Assembly (NCBI GenBank): GCA_902792905.1 | Contig: CADBBH010000003.1 | Span: 186,001 to 250,000 of the forward strand | Source: Oscillospiraceae bacterium | GTDB taxonomy: Bacteria; Bacillota; Clostridia; Oscillospirales; Acutalibacteraceae | Direction: 5' to 3' | DNA: 64,000 nt | Shown: piece after piece, positions 46,463 to 54,911 of the stretch | Position numbering within the stretch: the first letter of the stretch is position 1 | Layout of the letters: each line of letters begins with the position of its first letter | The notes under the pieces: model-generated | What the model was told of the DNA's origin: nothing | The model's input: the letters and a program-made list of their open reading frames with translations, nothing else | Database searches by the model: none | Position numbers and translations under genes: made by a program

Positions 46463-47743
46463 TTAATCCTCCGGCATCTTCATTAAAGGATATAATGCCT
46501 TTTCCTGTCTGAGAACATTGTAATTGATATTGTTTTCCCGAAGCTGTTTTACGAACAGAGAGAAGTACTCCATTTCCGGGAAATACTGAATAAAGTTCAA
46601 AACAATCAGACCGTTCATTGACACCATCTCTATTGTAAGCGGAGTATGCATTGACGGCAGCGCTGTTGACGGGAGAGGGTCAAACTCCTGCAGATAGTTC
46701 TCCATTGCTCCCATATTGGCCTTTCCGATGTAGCTGACCGTCGCAGTGACACAGCGCGAGAGGTTTTCCATACGGCGCACACAGATTTTGTGGCGCTCTT
46801 CGAATGAATCCGTTGCGCTGAGTTCCTGCATCAGCTCCTGATAATCCCTTATCTCGTCAAGCACCATTTCGTGGTCGGATTGCAGGGCGACCATCCCTCT
46901 GAAACAGGTTGCCTGATGCATAAACGGAATCTTCTTCAATTTGTCGTTATATACAAGACGGACGTCTCCGACCAGACTCTGGTGCGCGAGCGGCGCTCCC
47001 AGGGCTTTTCTTTGATTGACACACATGGCTATAACGACCGGGTCTGCCTCAACAGGATGAACCATATCCAGACTGCGGGCAAGCAAAAGAGAGACGATTG
47101 TCGCCGGCGAGCCATCGTTTGACATACTGAACGGAATAAACTCTTTTTCGGAAATACCGATGGTTGTTACGATGCTTTCGGGCTTTAGATGTACACGGCT
47201 TTCATCAATCTGAAACGCGGGTGAAGACCATTTTGAGGTCAGACCGTCCCGGTGCGGGGGAAGGATGACGGCGCCCGGGTCATTCCATTCCGCTTCAAGC
47301 ACTTCGCTGCCCGGCAGACGGATGCCCGTCGTGTCAAGCTCAATCCCGTAATAAGCGGATATATACATATGAAGCAGAGTCATAATCATCGGGTGCAGTC
47401 CGCCGCCGTCTGTCAGGCCGTGATAGCAGTCAACATGGAGCCAGTTTTGCCAGTAGCAAACGGCCAGCAGGTGATAATTCGTCTCTTCGGTGCCCAGAGT
47501 AATCCTGTCACCGGTATTGATAACAGGCAAAGGAAGCTCGTTGCTTTCAAAGAAGATGTCTGCGCATTCCCTGACCATGCGCACCAGAAAATACGGATAT
47601 CTCCCGGCTGTGCTGTTGACAACATCGCGCAGGATGTCGCCGTCAATGAGGTCTTTCATCTTGATTGACAGTCTGAAGGTATGCGGATCTTCAGCGGTGG
47701 TTTCATAAATTGTCCGCAGTTCGGAGAATAGTTTCTGTCTCAT
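46463..47743 (-). CDS. condensation/alcohol-acyltransferase-like protein
   Basis: 426 residues. The catalytic motif H-G-L-T-D-G near residue 108 matches the H-x3-D-G motif of the CoA-dependent acyltransferase superfamily (chloramphenicol acetyltransferase, NRPS condensation domains, Pap proteins). No carrier protein or NRPS gene is nearby, so a stand-alone acyltransferase for a small alcohol or lipid is likely. Confidence 0.7.
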   Translation of the reverse strand: MRQKLFSELRTIYETTAEDPHTFRLSIKMKDLIDGDILRDVVNSTAGRYPYFLVRMVRECADIFFESNELPLPVINTGDRITLGTEETNYHLLAVCYWQNWLHVDCYHGLTDGGGLHPMIMTLLHMYISAYYGIELDTTGIRLPGSEVLEAEWNDPGAVILPPHRDGLTSKWSSPAFQIDESRVHLKPESIVTTIGISEKEFIPFSMSNDGSPATIVSLLLARSLDMVHPVEADPVVIAMCVNQRKALGAPLAHQSLVGDVRLVYNDKLKKIPFMHQATCFRGMVALQSDHEMVLDEIRDYQELMQELSATDSFEERHKICVRRMENLSRCVTATVSYIGKANMGAMENYLQEFDPLPSTALPSMHTPLTIEMVSMNGLIVLNFIQYFPEMEYFSLFVKQLRENNINYNVLRQEKALYPLMKMPED

Positions 47744-47796
47744 AAAGTCACCTTTTTCATTTATATTTCTTCTTTCGCTGAGTCTTCAGTCGACAT

Positions 47797-48963
47797 TTAC
47801 CTGACTAACAAAACAACAGTCTCCACATGGTTTGTAAACGGGAACATGTCCACGGGTGTCATTTCTTTTACCTTATAACCGCCTTTGATTATATAATTGA
47901 GGTCGCGGGCGAGGGTTTCGGGATTGCATGAGATATATACTATTTTTTCCGGACCGAGTTTCAGCATTGATTCGATGAATTTTCTGCTGCTTCCGGCTCG
48001 GGGCGGATCCATGAATACCACGTCCGCGCTCTCGCCCTCATCAGCCATTGCCTCCATGAATTCGCCTGCGTCATCGCAGTAAAAACCGATATTCTTCATG
48101 TCGTTGCGCTTCGCATTTGAAATCGCATCTCTGACAGCGTCTTTGTTAAGTTCAACCCCGATTACGCTGCCTGCGGTCTTCGCGGCGACCATACCGATGG
48201 TTCCGATTCCGCAGTACGCATCGATTACCTTTGAATTCCCGTCGAGCTCGGCGTATTCCATCGCTTTGTTATAGAGCTTCTCGCATTGAACCGGATTTAT
48301 CTGATAGAAGGATTTCGGGGAAATCGCGAATTTCAGGCCGCAGAGAGTATCCTCGATATATCCCGCGCCGTGAAGAATTTCCTCCCTCTCGCCGAGTACG
48401 AGATTTGTATCCTTCGGATTGATATTGAGCACTACCGTCGTGATTTCGGGATGCATTTCAAGCAGTGCGGCGGTGAATTTCTTTTTCATCGGGAAGCGCG
48501 AATCGGCTGCGACGAGCACAACCATAACCTCACCGCTTGAAAAACCGCGTTTTACGAGTACGTGCCGCAGAAAGCCGGTGCGCCGGTCCTCATCATAGAC
48601 GGTCATTTTGAATTTCGGGAGCATCGCGCGGATATCGGTGATGATTTTATCCGCCGTTTCATCCTCTGTCATACAGGAATCGACATTGACTATTCTGTGC
48701 GTGCCGCTCTGATACACGCCCGAAATTATCTTGCCGCTTTTTGTTCTGCCGAAGGCCGCCTGGACCTTATTGCGGTAGTGAAGCGGGTTTTCCATACCGA
48801 TTATCCTGCGGACTTTTCCGTATTTTTTGAGCAGAATCTCACAGCGCGCCTGCTTCCATTTAAGCTGGCGCTCATAGGTCATATTCTGAAGCTGGCAGCC
48901 GCCGCATTTCTTTGAGAGCGGGCAGGCGAGCGGATTTGTTTTCAGATTTGATTTCTGTGACAT
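47797..48963 (-). CDS. rlmD: RlmD/TrmA-type 23S rRNA uracil-5 methyltransferase
   Basis: 388 residues. N-terminal iron-sulfur cysteines Cys14, Cys20 and Cys23, a Rossmann SAM site (Y-C-G-I-G-T-I-G), the D-P-P-R-A-G motif, and the catalytic Cys in I-S-C-N-P-E-T-L-A. The N-terminal TRAM domain of long members is missing. It modifies uridines in 23S rRNA; which position (1939 or 747) cannot be told. Confidence 0.85.
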   Translation of the reverse strand: MSQKSNLKTNPLACPLSKKCGGCQLQNMTYERQLKWKQARCEILLKKYGKVRRIIGMENPLHYRNKVQAAFGRTKSGKIISGVYQSGTHRIVNVDSCMTEDETADKIITDIRAMLPKFKMTVYDEDRRTGFLRHVLVKRGFSSGEVMVVLVAADSRFPMKKKFTAALLEMHPEITTVVLNINPKDTNLVLGEREEILHGAGYIEDTLCGLKFAISPKSFYQINPVQCEKLYNKAMEYAELDGNSKVIDAYCGIGTIGMVAAKTAGSVIGVELNKDAVRDAISNAKRNDMKNIGFYCDDAGEFMEAMADEGESADVVFMDPPRAGSSRKFIESMLKLGPEKIVYISCNPETLARDLNYIIKGGYKVKEMTPVDMFPFTNHVETVVLLVR

Positions 48964-48984
48964 AATCTCTCCGTTTTATAAGAA

Positions 48985-49812
48985 TCAGAGCGCGTTTTTC
49001 GGGCAGTTTTCAGCGCATTCAAGGCAGAGTATGCACTCGGTTCCGTTTTTGCGTTTTCTTGAATTATCGGTCATATCAACATCCATAGGGCAGACTTTTT
49101 TGCATTTGCCGCAGCCGACACATTTTGATTTATCGCATTTTACTCTGAAAAGCGAGAAGTAACTTGCGGGCTTAAGGAATACGGTGACCGGGCAGAAATA
49201 TTTGCAGAATGCGCGGTTATCCTTGAAAATAAATGCGGCGGTAATGCCCAGCGCATAGTAAACCGCGTTACCGATTATAAACGCCCAAAACATAATTTTC
49301 TCGATGTTTCCGGCTTTTGCGAGAAACAGTGCCGAGACAAAAATCAGGGACGCAGCGAAGGTTACATATCTTATCCATCCGAGCTTTTTGCGGGGACCTG
49401 CAGGCGTTTTGTACGGGAGAAAATCGAGCACCATTGCGGTCCAGCAGGCGTATCCGCACCAGCCGCGTCCGAAAATAAGGGGCCCGAAGATTTTTGCGAC
49501 AGCATAGTGTATTGTCGCAGCTTCAAAAACACCCGTGAAAAGATAATACCAAAAGCCTTCTATCTGCATATTCTCGCCGCGTATAAATCCGAGAAATACC
49601 AGCATATACAGGCCGACAAGCAGCTGCACGACGCGCCTTGCGTATTTGTATTTCTTAATAAAAAGCAAAATTCCGAGCGAGACGGAAACGCCTATATAGG
49701 TGAAATTGAAAAGATAGAATATATTGGCTTTTGTAAGCCAGAGAGCGACGGCAACCGCCTCGAATACCAGCAGCATTCCGGCCGGTATCAGATATTTCCT
49801 TGCTGTTTTCAT
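48985..49812 (-). CDS. NapH-like membrane ferredoxin protein
   Basis: About 275 residues, with five or six membrane helices, a C-x3-C-P-V segment near 188-195 after the last helix, and two C-terminal [4Fe-4S] motifs (C-V-G-C-G-K-C-K-K-V-C-P and C-I-L-C-L-E-C-A-E-N-C-P). It resembles NapH/YccM-type electron-transfer proteins. No partner reductase is adjacent. The start at 49812 follows GGAGAT; the longer frame begins inside the promoter. Confidence 0.78.
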   Translation of the reverse strand: MKTARKYLIPAGMLLVFEAVAVALWLTKANIFYLFNFTYIGVSVSLGILLFIKKYKYARRVVQLLVGLYMLVFLGFIRGENMQIEGFWYYLFTGVFEAATIHYAVAKIFGPLIFGRGWCGYACWTAMVLDFLPYKTPAGPRKKLGWIRYVTFAASLIFVSALFLAKAGNIEKIMFWAFIIGNAVYYALGITAAFIFKDNRAFCKYFCPVTVFLKPASYFSLFRVKCDKSKCVGCGKCKKVCPMDVDMTDNSRKRKNGTECILCLECAENCPKNAL

Positions 49813-49831
49813 TATACCATCTCCGGTTACC

Positions 49832-49860
49832 ATTATACTTTACAGCTTCTGTTTCGTCAA
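49832..49860 (-). promoter_or_regulatory. promoter of the NapH-like gene
   Basis: On the minus strand, TTGACG (complement of 49855-49860) and TATAAT (complement of 49832-49837), spacer 17 bp. Confidence 0.75.
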
Positions 49861-49911
49861 CATAAACAAAAAAATCGGCATAAAATTTATACCCGTATTT
49901 TTTGTTTTTTA

Positions 49912-49939
49912 TTGCAATATGAAATGCAGATTGTATAAT
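49912..49939 (+). promoter_or_regulatory. promoter of the oxidoreductase/isomerase operon
   Basis: TTGCAA at 49912-49917 and TATAAT at 49934-49939, spacer 16 bp, about 50 bp before the ATG. Confidence 0.65.
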
Positions 49940-49990
49940 TAAGAATGGATTATTTTAATCACAAATCTCTAAAGAAGAGGAGAAATCATC

Positions 49991-51082
49991 ATGGAAAAAC
50001 TTAAGGTCGGCATAATCGGATGCGGAGGCATCGCAAACGGCAAGCACCTGCCTGCGCTCTCCAGAAACAAGAATGTTGAAGTGGTCGCTTTCTGCGACAT
50101 AATCAAAGAAAGAGCCGAAGAGGCAGCTGAGAAATACGGCACAGCCGACGCAAGAGTTTATGAGGATTACAAGGAACTGCTCGCGAACGAGCCGGAGATT
50201 ACGGCGATTCACGTCTGCACTCCGAACCGCTCTCATTCCTTTATTACGATAGATTCTCTCGAGGCCGGCAAGCACGTTCTCTGCGAGAAGCCGATGGCAA
50301 AGACCTATGCAGAGGCGAAGGCAATGTATGAGGCATCGGTCAGAACGGGCAAGAAGCTCTCTATCGGCTACCAGTCCCGCTGGAGAGGCGATTCGCAGTA
50401 TCTCAAGACCTGCTGCGAAAACGGCGATCTCGGTGAGATTTACTATGCCAGAGCTATCGCGCTCAGAAGAAGAGCCGTTCCGACCTGGGGCGTATTTCTC
50501 AATGAATATGAGCAGGGCGGCGGTCCGCTCATAGATATCGGAACCCACGCTCTCGACCTCACCCTCTGGATGATGAATAACTACAAGCCCAAAATGTGTG
50601 TGGGCGTCAAATACAAGAAACTCGGTGACGCGAACGGCACCGGCAACGCCTGGGGCGACTGGGATCCCGAAAAATACACGGTTGAGGATTCCGCGTTCGG
50701 ATTTGTCATTATGGAAAACGGCGCGACGGTCAGCGTCGAATCAAGCTGGGCGCTGAATATTGCCGACCCGCACGAGGCAATCACTCTTCTCTGCGGCGAC
50801 AAGGGCGGAGCGGATATGCTCGACGGCCTGCGACTGAATTATATCAAAAACAACAGGCAGGTAATTGAGAAGCCCAGCTTCGATGCCGGCGGAGTTGCGT
50901 TTTTTGACGGCGCTTCCGACAGGGCGGAGGACCTTGAAAACCTCGCGTTCTATGATGCAATTATAAATAATCACGAGCTTTCCACCAAGCCCGAGCAGGC
51001 GATGGTTGTAACTCAGATACTCGAGGGCATCTATAAGTCCGCTGAATCCGGCAAGCCCTACTATTTTAACGAAGAGGAGTAA
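49991..51082 (+). CDS. Gfo/Idh/MocA family NAD(P)-dependent oxidoreductase
   Basis: 363 residues. The N-terminal Rossmann motif G-C-G-G-I-A at 11-16 and the E-K-P-M-A motif near 99 are the family signature; the G-T-H-A-L-D-L segment near 182 gives the likely catalytic His. It oxidises or reduces a sugar or cyclitol such as inositol. It is followed by two sugar-phosphate-isomerase-type genes, which suggests one pathway. Confidence 0.88.
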   Translation: MEKLKVGIIGCGGIANGKHLPALSRNKNVEVVAFCDIIKERAEEAAEKYGTADARVYEDYKELLANEPEITAIHVCTPNRSHSFITIDSLEAGKHVLCEKPMAKTYAEAKAMYEASVRTGKKLSIGYQSRWRGDSQYLKTCCENGDLGEIYYARAIALRRRAVPTWGVFLNEYEQGGGPLIDIGTHALDLTLWMMNNYKPKMCVGVKYKKLGDANGTGNAWGDWDPEKYTVEDSAFGFVIMENGATVSVESSWALNIADPHEAITLLCGDKGGADMLDGLRLNYIKNNRQVIEKPSFDAGGVAFFDGASDRAEDLENLAFYDAIINNHELSTKPEQAMVVTQILEGIYKSAESGKPYYFNEEE

Positions 51083-51088
51083 GAGAAG

Positions 51089-51826
51089 ATGAAAATTGCC
51101 GTTCAGGTATATTCGGTAAGAGATGCGATAAACGACGAAGCCTCGCTTCTTAAAGCACTGGAAAGAATCAAGGAAATCGGATACGACGGTGTTGAATTCG
51201 CGGGTTATTTCGGAGCGAGCGCTCAGACAATCCGCACGAAGCTCGATGAACTCGGTCTCGTCTGTGTCGGCGGCCATATAGGTCTCGACGATTTTGCCCC
51301 GGAAAAACTTGAGGAGACCATTGAATTCCAGCATACTCTCGGCGCGAAGGCAATCGGCGTCGGCGGCGCCCCGCACTCCACTCAGGAGGAATGCGTGAAG
51401 ACCGGAAAGGTTCTCGGCAGAGCCCGCGACTACGCCATGGAAAAATACGGGATGACGACCTATTATCATAATCATTCCGAGGAATTCAGGCCCATGCGCA
51501 ACAAGCGCCTTCCGATTGACGTAATCGGAAGCTACTGCAACCTCGAAATCGATACATACTGGAGTTTTTACGCGGGAGTTGACAACTATAAATTCCTTCT
51601 TGCCAATATGGCTAATATAGTTCATCTTCACGTCAAGGACGGTGTTGACGGCCATCCGAAAGCGCTCGGCGAGGGCAACTGCGATCTGATTTCGGTCGTG
51701 CGCGCCGCCAAAGCAATGGAACTCGAATGGCTCATAGTCGAGAATGACGATCCCGTGCCGAACGGGTTTGAAGACATAGCGAGGAGTCTTACCTTCCTCA
51801 AAGCCCTTATAAAATCACAGCAGTAA
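51089..51826 (+). CDS. sugar phosphate isomerase/epimerase (TIM barrel), first
   Basis: 245 residues, AP2Ec/xylose-isomerase-like barrel. Probable metal ligands lie in the Y-H-N-H segment near 129, E-I-D-T near 151, H-L-H-V-K near 181 and the E-N-D strand near 219. It is related to IolE/IolI-type enzymes. It starts 6 bp after the oxidoreductase stop, in the same operon. Confidence 0.85.
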   Translation: MKIAVQVYSVRDAINDEASLLKALERIKEIGYDGVEFAGYFGASAQTIRTKLDELGLVCVGGHIGLDDFAPEKLEETIEFQHTLGAKAIGVGGAPHSTQEECVKTGKVLGRARDYAMEKYGMTTYYHNHSEEFRPMRNKRLPIDVIGSYCNLEIDTYWSFYAGVDNYKFLLANMANIVHLHVKDGVDGHPKALGEGNCDLISVVRAAKAMELEWLIVENDDPVPNGFEDIARSLTFLKALIKSQQ

Positions 51827-51839
51827 AGGAGATATAATT

Positions 51840-52805
51840 ATGAAACTCGGAGTATTCACGACCTTACTTTCAAACGTTCCTTTTGAGGAAGCGCTCAAAT
51901 ATTTCAAATCCCTCGGTATCGAGATGATAGAAATCGGCTGCGGCGGCTATCCGGGCAATGCTCACGCGAATCCGGAGATTCTGCTCAATGACGATGCAAA
52001 GCTAGCCGAATTCAAAGAACTTGTGGCAAAATACGGTCTTCAGATAAGCGCCCTCTCCTGCCACGGCAATCCCGTTCATCCCAATAAGGAAATCGCTGCG
52101 GAATTCGATAAGGCGATAAAAGACACGATTCTGCTTGCAGAAAAGCTCGGAATTCATCAGATAAACACCTTCTCGGGCTGCCCGGGTGACAGCGAAAATT
52201 CAAAATATCCCAACTGGGTTGTCTGCCCCTGGCCCGATGATTTTACGGAGATTCTCAAATGGCAGTGGGAAGAGAAGCTTATTCCCTATTGGAAGGAGAC
52301 CGTCGCTTTCGCGAAGGCGCACGGAGTTGACAAAATCGCTCTTGAACTGCATCCCGGTTTCTGCGTATATAATACCGATTCGCTTATGAAACTGCGTGAG
52401 GCGGTCGGACCCGAAATCGGCGCAAACTTCGACCCGAGCCATCTTATCTGGCAGGGTATGGATCCCGTTGCCTGCATCCGCAAAATGGGCGATGCGATAT
52501 TCCATTTCCACGCTAAGGATACAAGAATCGATAAATACAACACCGCTGTAAACGGCGTTCTTGACACAAAGTCCTACGGCGATATTCCGAAGCGCTCCTG
52601 GGTATTCCGCACCGTCGGCTACGGCAACGATTATTCATACTGGAAGGATATGATTTCAGCCCTGCGAGAGGTCGGTTATGATTACGCAATAAGCATTGAG
52701 CATGAGGATTCGCTTATGAGCCAGAACGAAGGCCTGACCAAGGCGGTCGGTTTCCTCAAGGACGTGCTGATTACCGAATCTGCAGGCGAAGCGTGGTGGT
52801 TCTGA
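51840..52805 (+). CDS. sugar phosphate isomerase/epimerase (TIM barrel), second
   Basis: 321 residues, the same superfamily but a different branch from the gene before it. Probable ligands are in L-E-L-H-P near 168, N-F-D-P-S-H near 199, H-F-H-A-K-D near 225 and I-E-H-E-D near 283. Its longer length fits the keto-inositol or 3-keto-sugar processing branch; the exact substrate is not certain. Confidence 0.85.
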   Translation: MKLGVFTTLLSNVPFEEALKYFKSLGIEMIEIGCGGYPGNAHANPEILLNDDAKLAEFKELVAKYGLQISALSCHGNPVHPNKEIAAEFDKAIKDTILLAEKLGIHQINTFSGCPGDSENSKYPNWVVCPWPDDFTEILKWQWEEKLIPYWKETVAFAKAHGVDKIALELHPGFCVYNTDSLMKLREAVGPEIGANFDPSHLIWQGMDPVACIRKMGDAIFHFHAKDTRIDKYNTAVNGVLDTKSYGDIPKRSWVFRTVGYGNDYSYWKDMISALREVGYDYAISIEHEDSLMSQNEGLTKAVGFLKDVLITESAGEAWWF

Positions 52806-52806
52806 T

Positions 52807-53355
52807 ATGAGAAGCAATGACGACGATATCAAAATCTTTCATCCAAAAATAAAAGAGACTCCGGCATCGGACCTGACAAGCATTGCCGGAGTGATGGATA
52901 AGCACAGGGCAAACGGCAACAGCGCCAAGGCCGATATTCTCGGTGAGCGCCTTGCCGATTATAAGCCCGAGGATTTGTGTCCCGACGATGTTAAAAAAAT
53001 CAGCAATAAGGAGCTTATGCAGCTTCGCGCTTTAATGGTTTTCGCCGCGCAGATTGCTATGCATAAATATCTTCCCCATAAGATTCTCTCCGCGCAGGCG
53101 GTAAACTCGATGTATGAAAAAATCGAGCAGACCTCGCCCGGTTTCTTCCGCAATATTTCGGACGGTTCGTCATTCAGCTTCTATTATCTCGCAGTCAGAA
53201 AGAATGAGAATGTCGAGGAGGAGATAGGCAAGGACTACGCGATGCTCTGCGACAGGGATGATAACGAGTATCTTATTGATCTCGGCAAGCGTGTCTATGC
53301 GCAGACCGATGCCAAGGTCCTCTCGCTGATAGAGAATTTTGAATTTGAGAATTAA
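52807..53355 (+). CDS. hypothetical protein at end of sugar operon
   Basis: 182 residues, mostly helical, no membrane segment and no recognised motif. It starts 1 bp after the isomerase stop, so it is likely coupled, and the operon terminator follows it. Function unknown. Confidence 0.65.
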   Translation: MRSNDDDIKIFHPKIKETPASDLTSIAGVMDKHRANGNSAKADILGERLADYKPEDLCPDDVKKISNKELMQLRALMVFAAQIAMHKYLPHKILSAQAVNSMYEKIEQTSPGFFRNISDGSSFSFYYLAVRKNENVEEEIGKDYAMLCDRDDNEYLIDLGKRVYAQTDAKVLSLIENFEFEN

Positions 53356-53369
53356 AAGCGGAACATAAT

Positions 53370-53398
53370 AAAAGGGGCTGTCACTGACAGTCCCTTTT
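53370..53398. terminator. bidirectional terminator
   Basis: An A-run, a GG-rich stem with CTGTCA/TGACAG pairing and one bulge, and a T-run (53370-53398) between convergent genes. Confidence 0.8.
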
Positions 53399-53409
53399 GA
53401 AAACAGATA

Positions 53410-54147
53410 TTATGCGGTTATTCCCGATTTAATAAGGTATTCGCGCGCGTGCCTGAGCATATTCTTATCATTTGCGAATTTGAGTGTTTCTATCGCCCGG
53501 TCGTAATCGAGCCAGACATAGTCCTCAATTTCCTCGCGCTGAATTATGGTCTGAGTGTCGTCAGTCCTGGCAAGATAAATCGTGACCGATTTTTCGATAT
53601 TGCCGTGAATCGTGTATTCCGCCTTATAGGCGAATGACGGGAGAATCTCAATATGAATCCCCGTCTCTTCGAGCACCTCGCGTATTGCGGTCTGCTCGTT
53701 GGTCTCGCCTCTCTCGACGTGGCCCTTCGGGAAGCCCCAGTTTGACGAGCGCTTGTTTTTGATAAGCAGATACCTTATTCCGTCGTTGATATAGCGGTAA
53801 ACTATCGCTCCGCAGGAGCGCTCATAAAGACAGCTTAATTTATATTTGACTCCTTCAATGGCAAAAGAAACAGCGTCTTCAATCTGATTGACGATGAATC
53901 TTGTGCTCTTGGGGGCGACCACATAAAACGGCTGCGAGCTTCCCTCCTGCTCAATGCAGGCGATAACTCTGCCGTCAAAAGTTCTCACGGGATGGTCGAT
54001 TCCCATGATATACGCTCCGTATTTGGCGTTGTCAAATCTCTTTTTGCCTTCAATAAGGCCGTAATTGAGCCCATAGGTAAATCCGAATTGACTGCTTACG
54101 GAGTGGATGGGGTTGGTTACCCTGACTCTGACATACTTGCCGAGCAT
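53410..54147 (-). CDS. PPase-like/Nudix hydrolase fusion
   Basis: 245 residues. Residues 1-95 resemble the short inorganic-pyrophosphatase-like proteins of Firmicutes (N-Y-G-L-I-E-G, V-V-A-P segments) but without the full acidic catalytic set. Residues 105-245 are a Nudix hydrolase with a perfect Nudix box G-x5-E-x7-R-E-x2-E-E-x-G starting at Gly142. The Nudix part looks like diadenosine-tetraphosphatase types (W-G-F-P-K-G-H-V-E). The two parts may bind and split the same polyphosphate. Confidence 0.82.
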   Translation of the reverse strand: MLGKYVRVRVTNPIHSVSSQFGFTYGLNYGLIEGKKRFDNAKYGAYIMGIDHPVRTFDGRVIACIEQEGSSQPFYVVAPKSTRFIVNQIEDAVSFAIEGVKYKLSCLYERSCGAIVYRYINDGIRYLLIKNKRSSNWGFPKGHVERGETNEQTAIREVLEETGIHIEILPSFAYKAEYTIHGNIEKSVTIYLARTDDTQTIIQREEIEDYVWLDYDRAIETLKFANDKNMLRHAREYLIKSGITA

Positions 54148-54187
54148 TATACCACACCTTTCGAAATGGCCATACAGCCACGGTATA

Positions 54188-54212
54188 GAGCGGGTGAAAC
54201 GGTATCCCGCTC
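54188..54212. other. hairpin in the Nudix 5' leader
   Basis: A 7-bp perfect stem GAGCGGG/CCCGCTC with an 11-base loop, in the untranslated leader of the minus-strand gene. There is no T run. Confidence 0.4.
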
Positions 54213-54309
54213 ACATAATGGCATTATTATACTAAATGAAATTGATTAACACAATAGTTTTTTTGCATTTTTTCGCATAAATTTGAAAAAAGCAAAAATT
54301 TTTTCGGAA

Positions 54310-54333
54310 TATATGCAACAAAAACGGCATATT
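54310..54333. promoter_or_regulatory. inverted repeat before the ECF sigma gene, possible operator
   Basis: 7-bp arms AATATGC and GCATATT with a 10-base spacer, 39 bp before the sigma gene. The embedded TGCAAC could also be the -35 of an ECF-type promoter for self-activation. Confidence 0.4.
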
Positions 54334-54371
54334 TTTACACTTATATTTGAAAGAGAAAGCGGTGAGATGAT

Positions 54372-54911
54372 TTGGGCGCCGACATAAAAAAATATGTTAT
54401 TGCCGCCGGACGCGGCGACGCGGAGGCTTTCGGTGAGCTGTATGCTCTGTATAAAAATGAAATGTTCCGCTACGCCTGCATAGTGGTCGGCAATCCCGTT
54501 GCGGCGGAGGATGCCGTTTCCGAGGCGGTCATCGAAGCTTTTGAAAATATCGGCACTCTGCGAAGCCCCGGCTCTTTCAAGGGATGGCTGTTTAAGATAT
54601 TGAACAGCGCTTGCCGACGGCAGTTCAAGGATTTCAATAAGGATTTACCTCTTATCGAGGAAGCGGACCTTGAGCCTGACGACCGGAACGGAATCGAACT
54701 CAAAGAGATGTCGATTGATCTTCAGCAGGCGATGTCGGTCCTGAATCCCGAAGACCGTCAGATAGTAATGATGAGGGCGGTTGCCGGCATAGGAAGCCGC
54801 GAAATAGCCGAATCGCTCGGCATACCGGACGCAACAGTCCGTTCCAGATACTCACGCGCAATTTCAAAACTCGGCAGAATACTTAAAGAAGGAGGCGAAA
54901 ATGATGAATAA
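54372..54911 (+). CDS. ECF-type RNA polymerase sigma factor
   Basis: 179 residues. Region 2 (about 20-85, with A-E-D-A-V-S-E-A) and region 4 (about 112-170, with G-S-R-E-I-A-E-S-L-G-I-P-x-x-T-V-R-S-R) are both present. It uses TTG as start, because the nearby ATG frame stops at once. It overlaps the next gene by 11 bp, so the two are probably a sigma/anti-sigma pair. Confidence 0.93.
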   Translation: MGADIKKYVIAAGRGDAEAFGELYALYKNEMFRYACIVVGNPVAAEDAVSEAVIEAFENIGTLRSPGSFKGWLFKILNSACRRQFKDFNKDLPLIEEADLEPDDRNGIELKEMSIDLQQAMSVLNPEDRQIVMMRAVAGIGSREIAESLGIPDATVRSRYSRAISKLGRILKEGGENDE

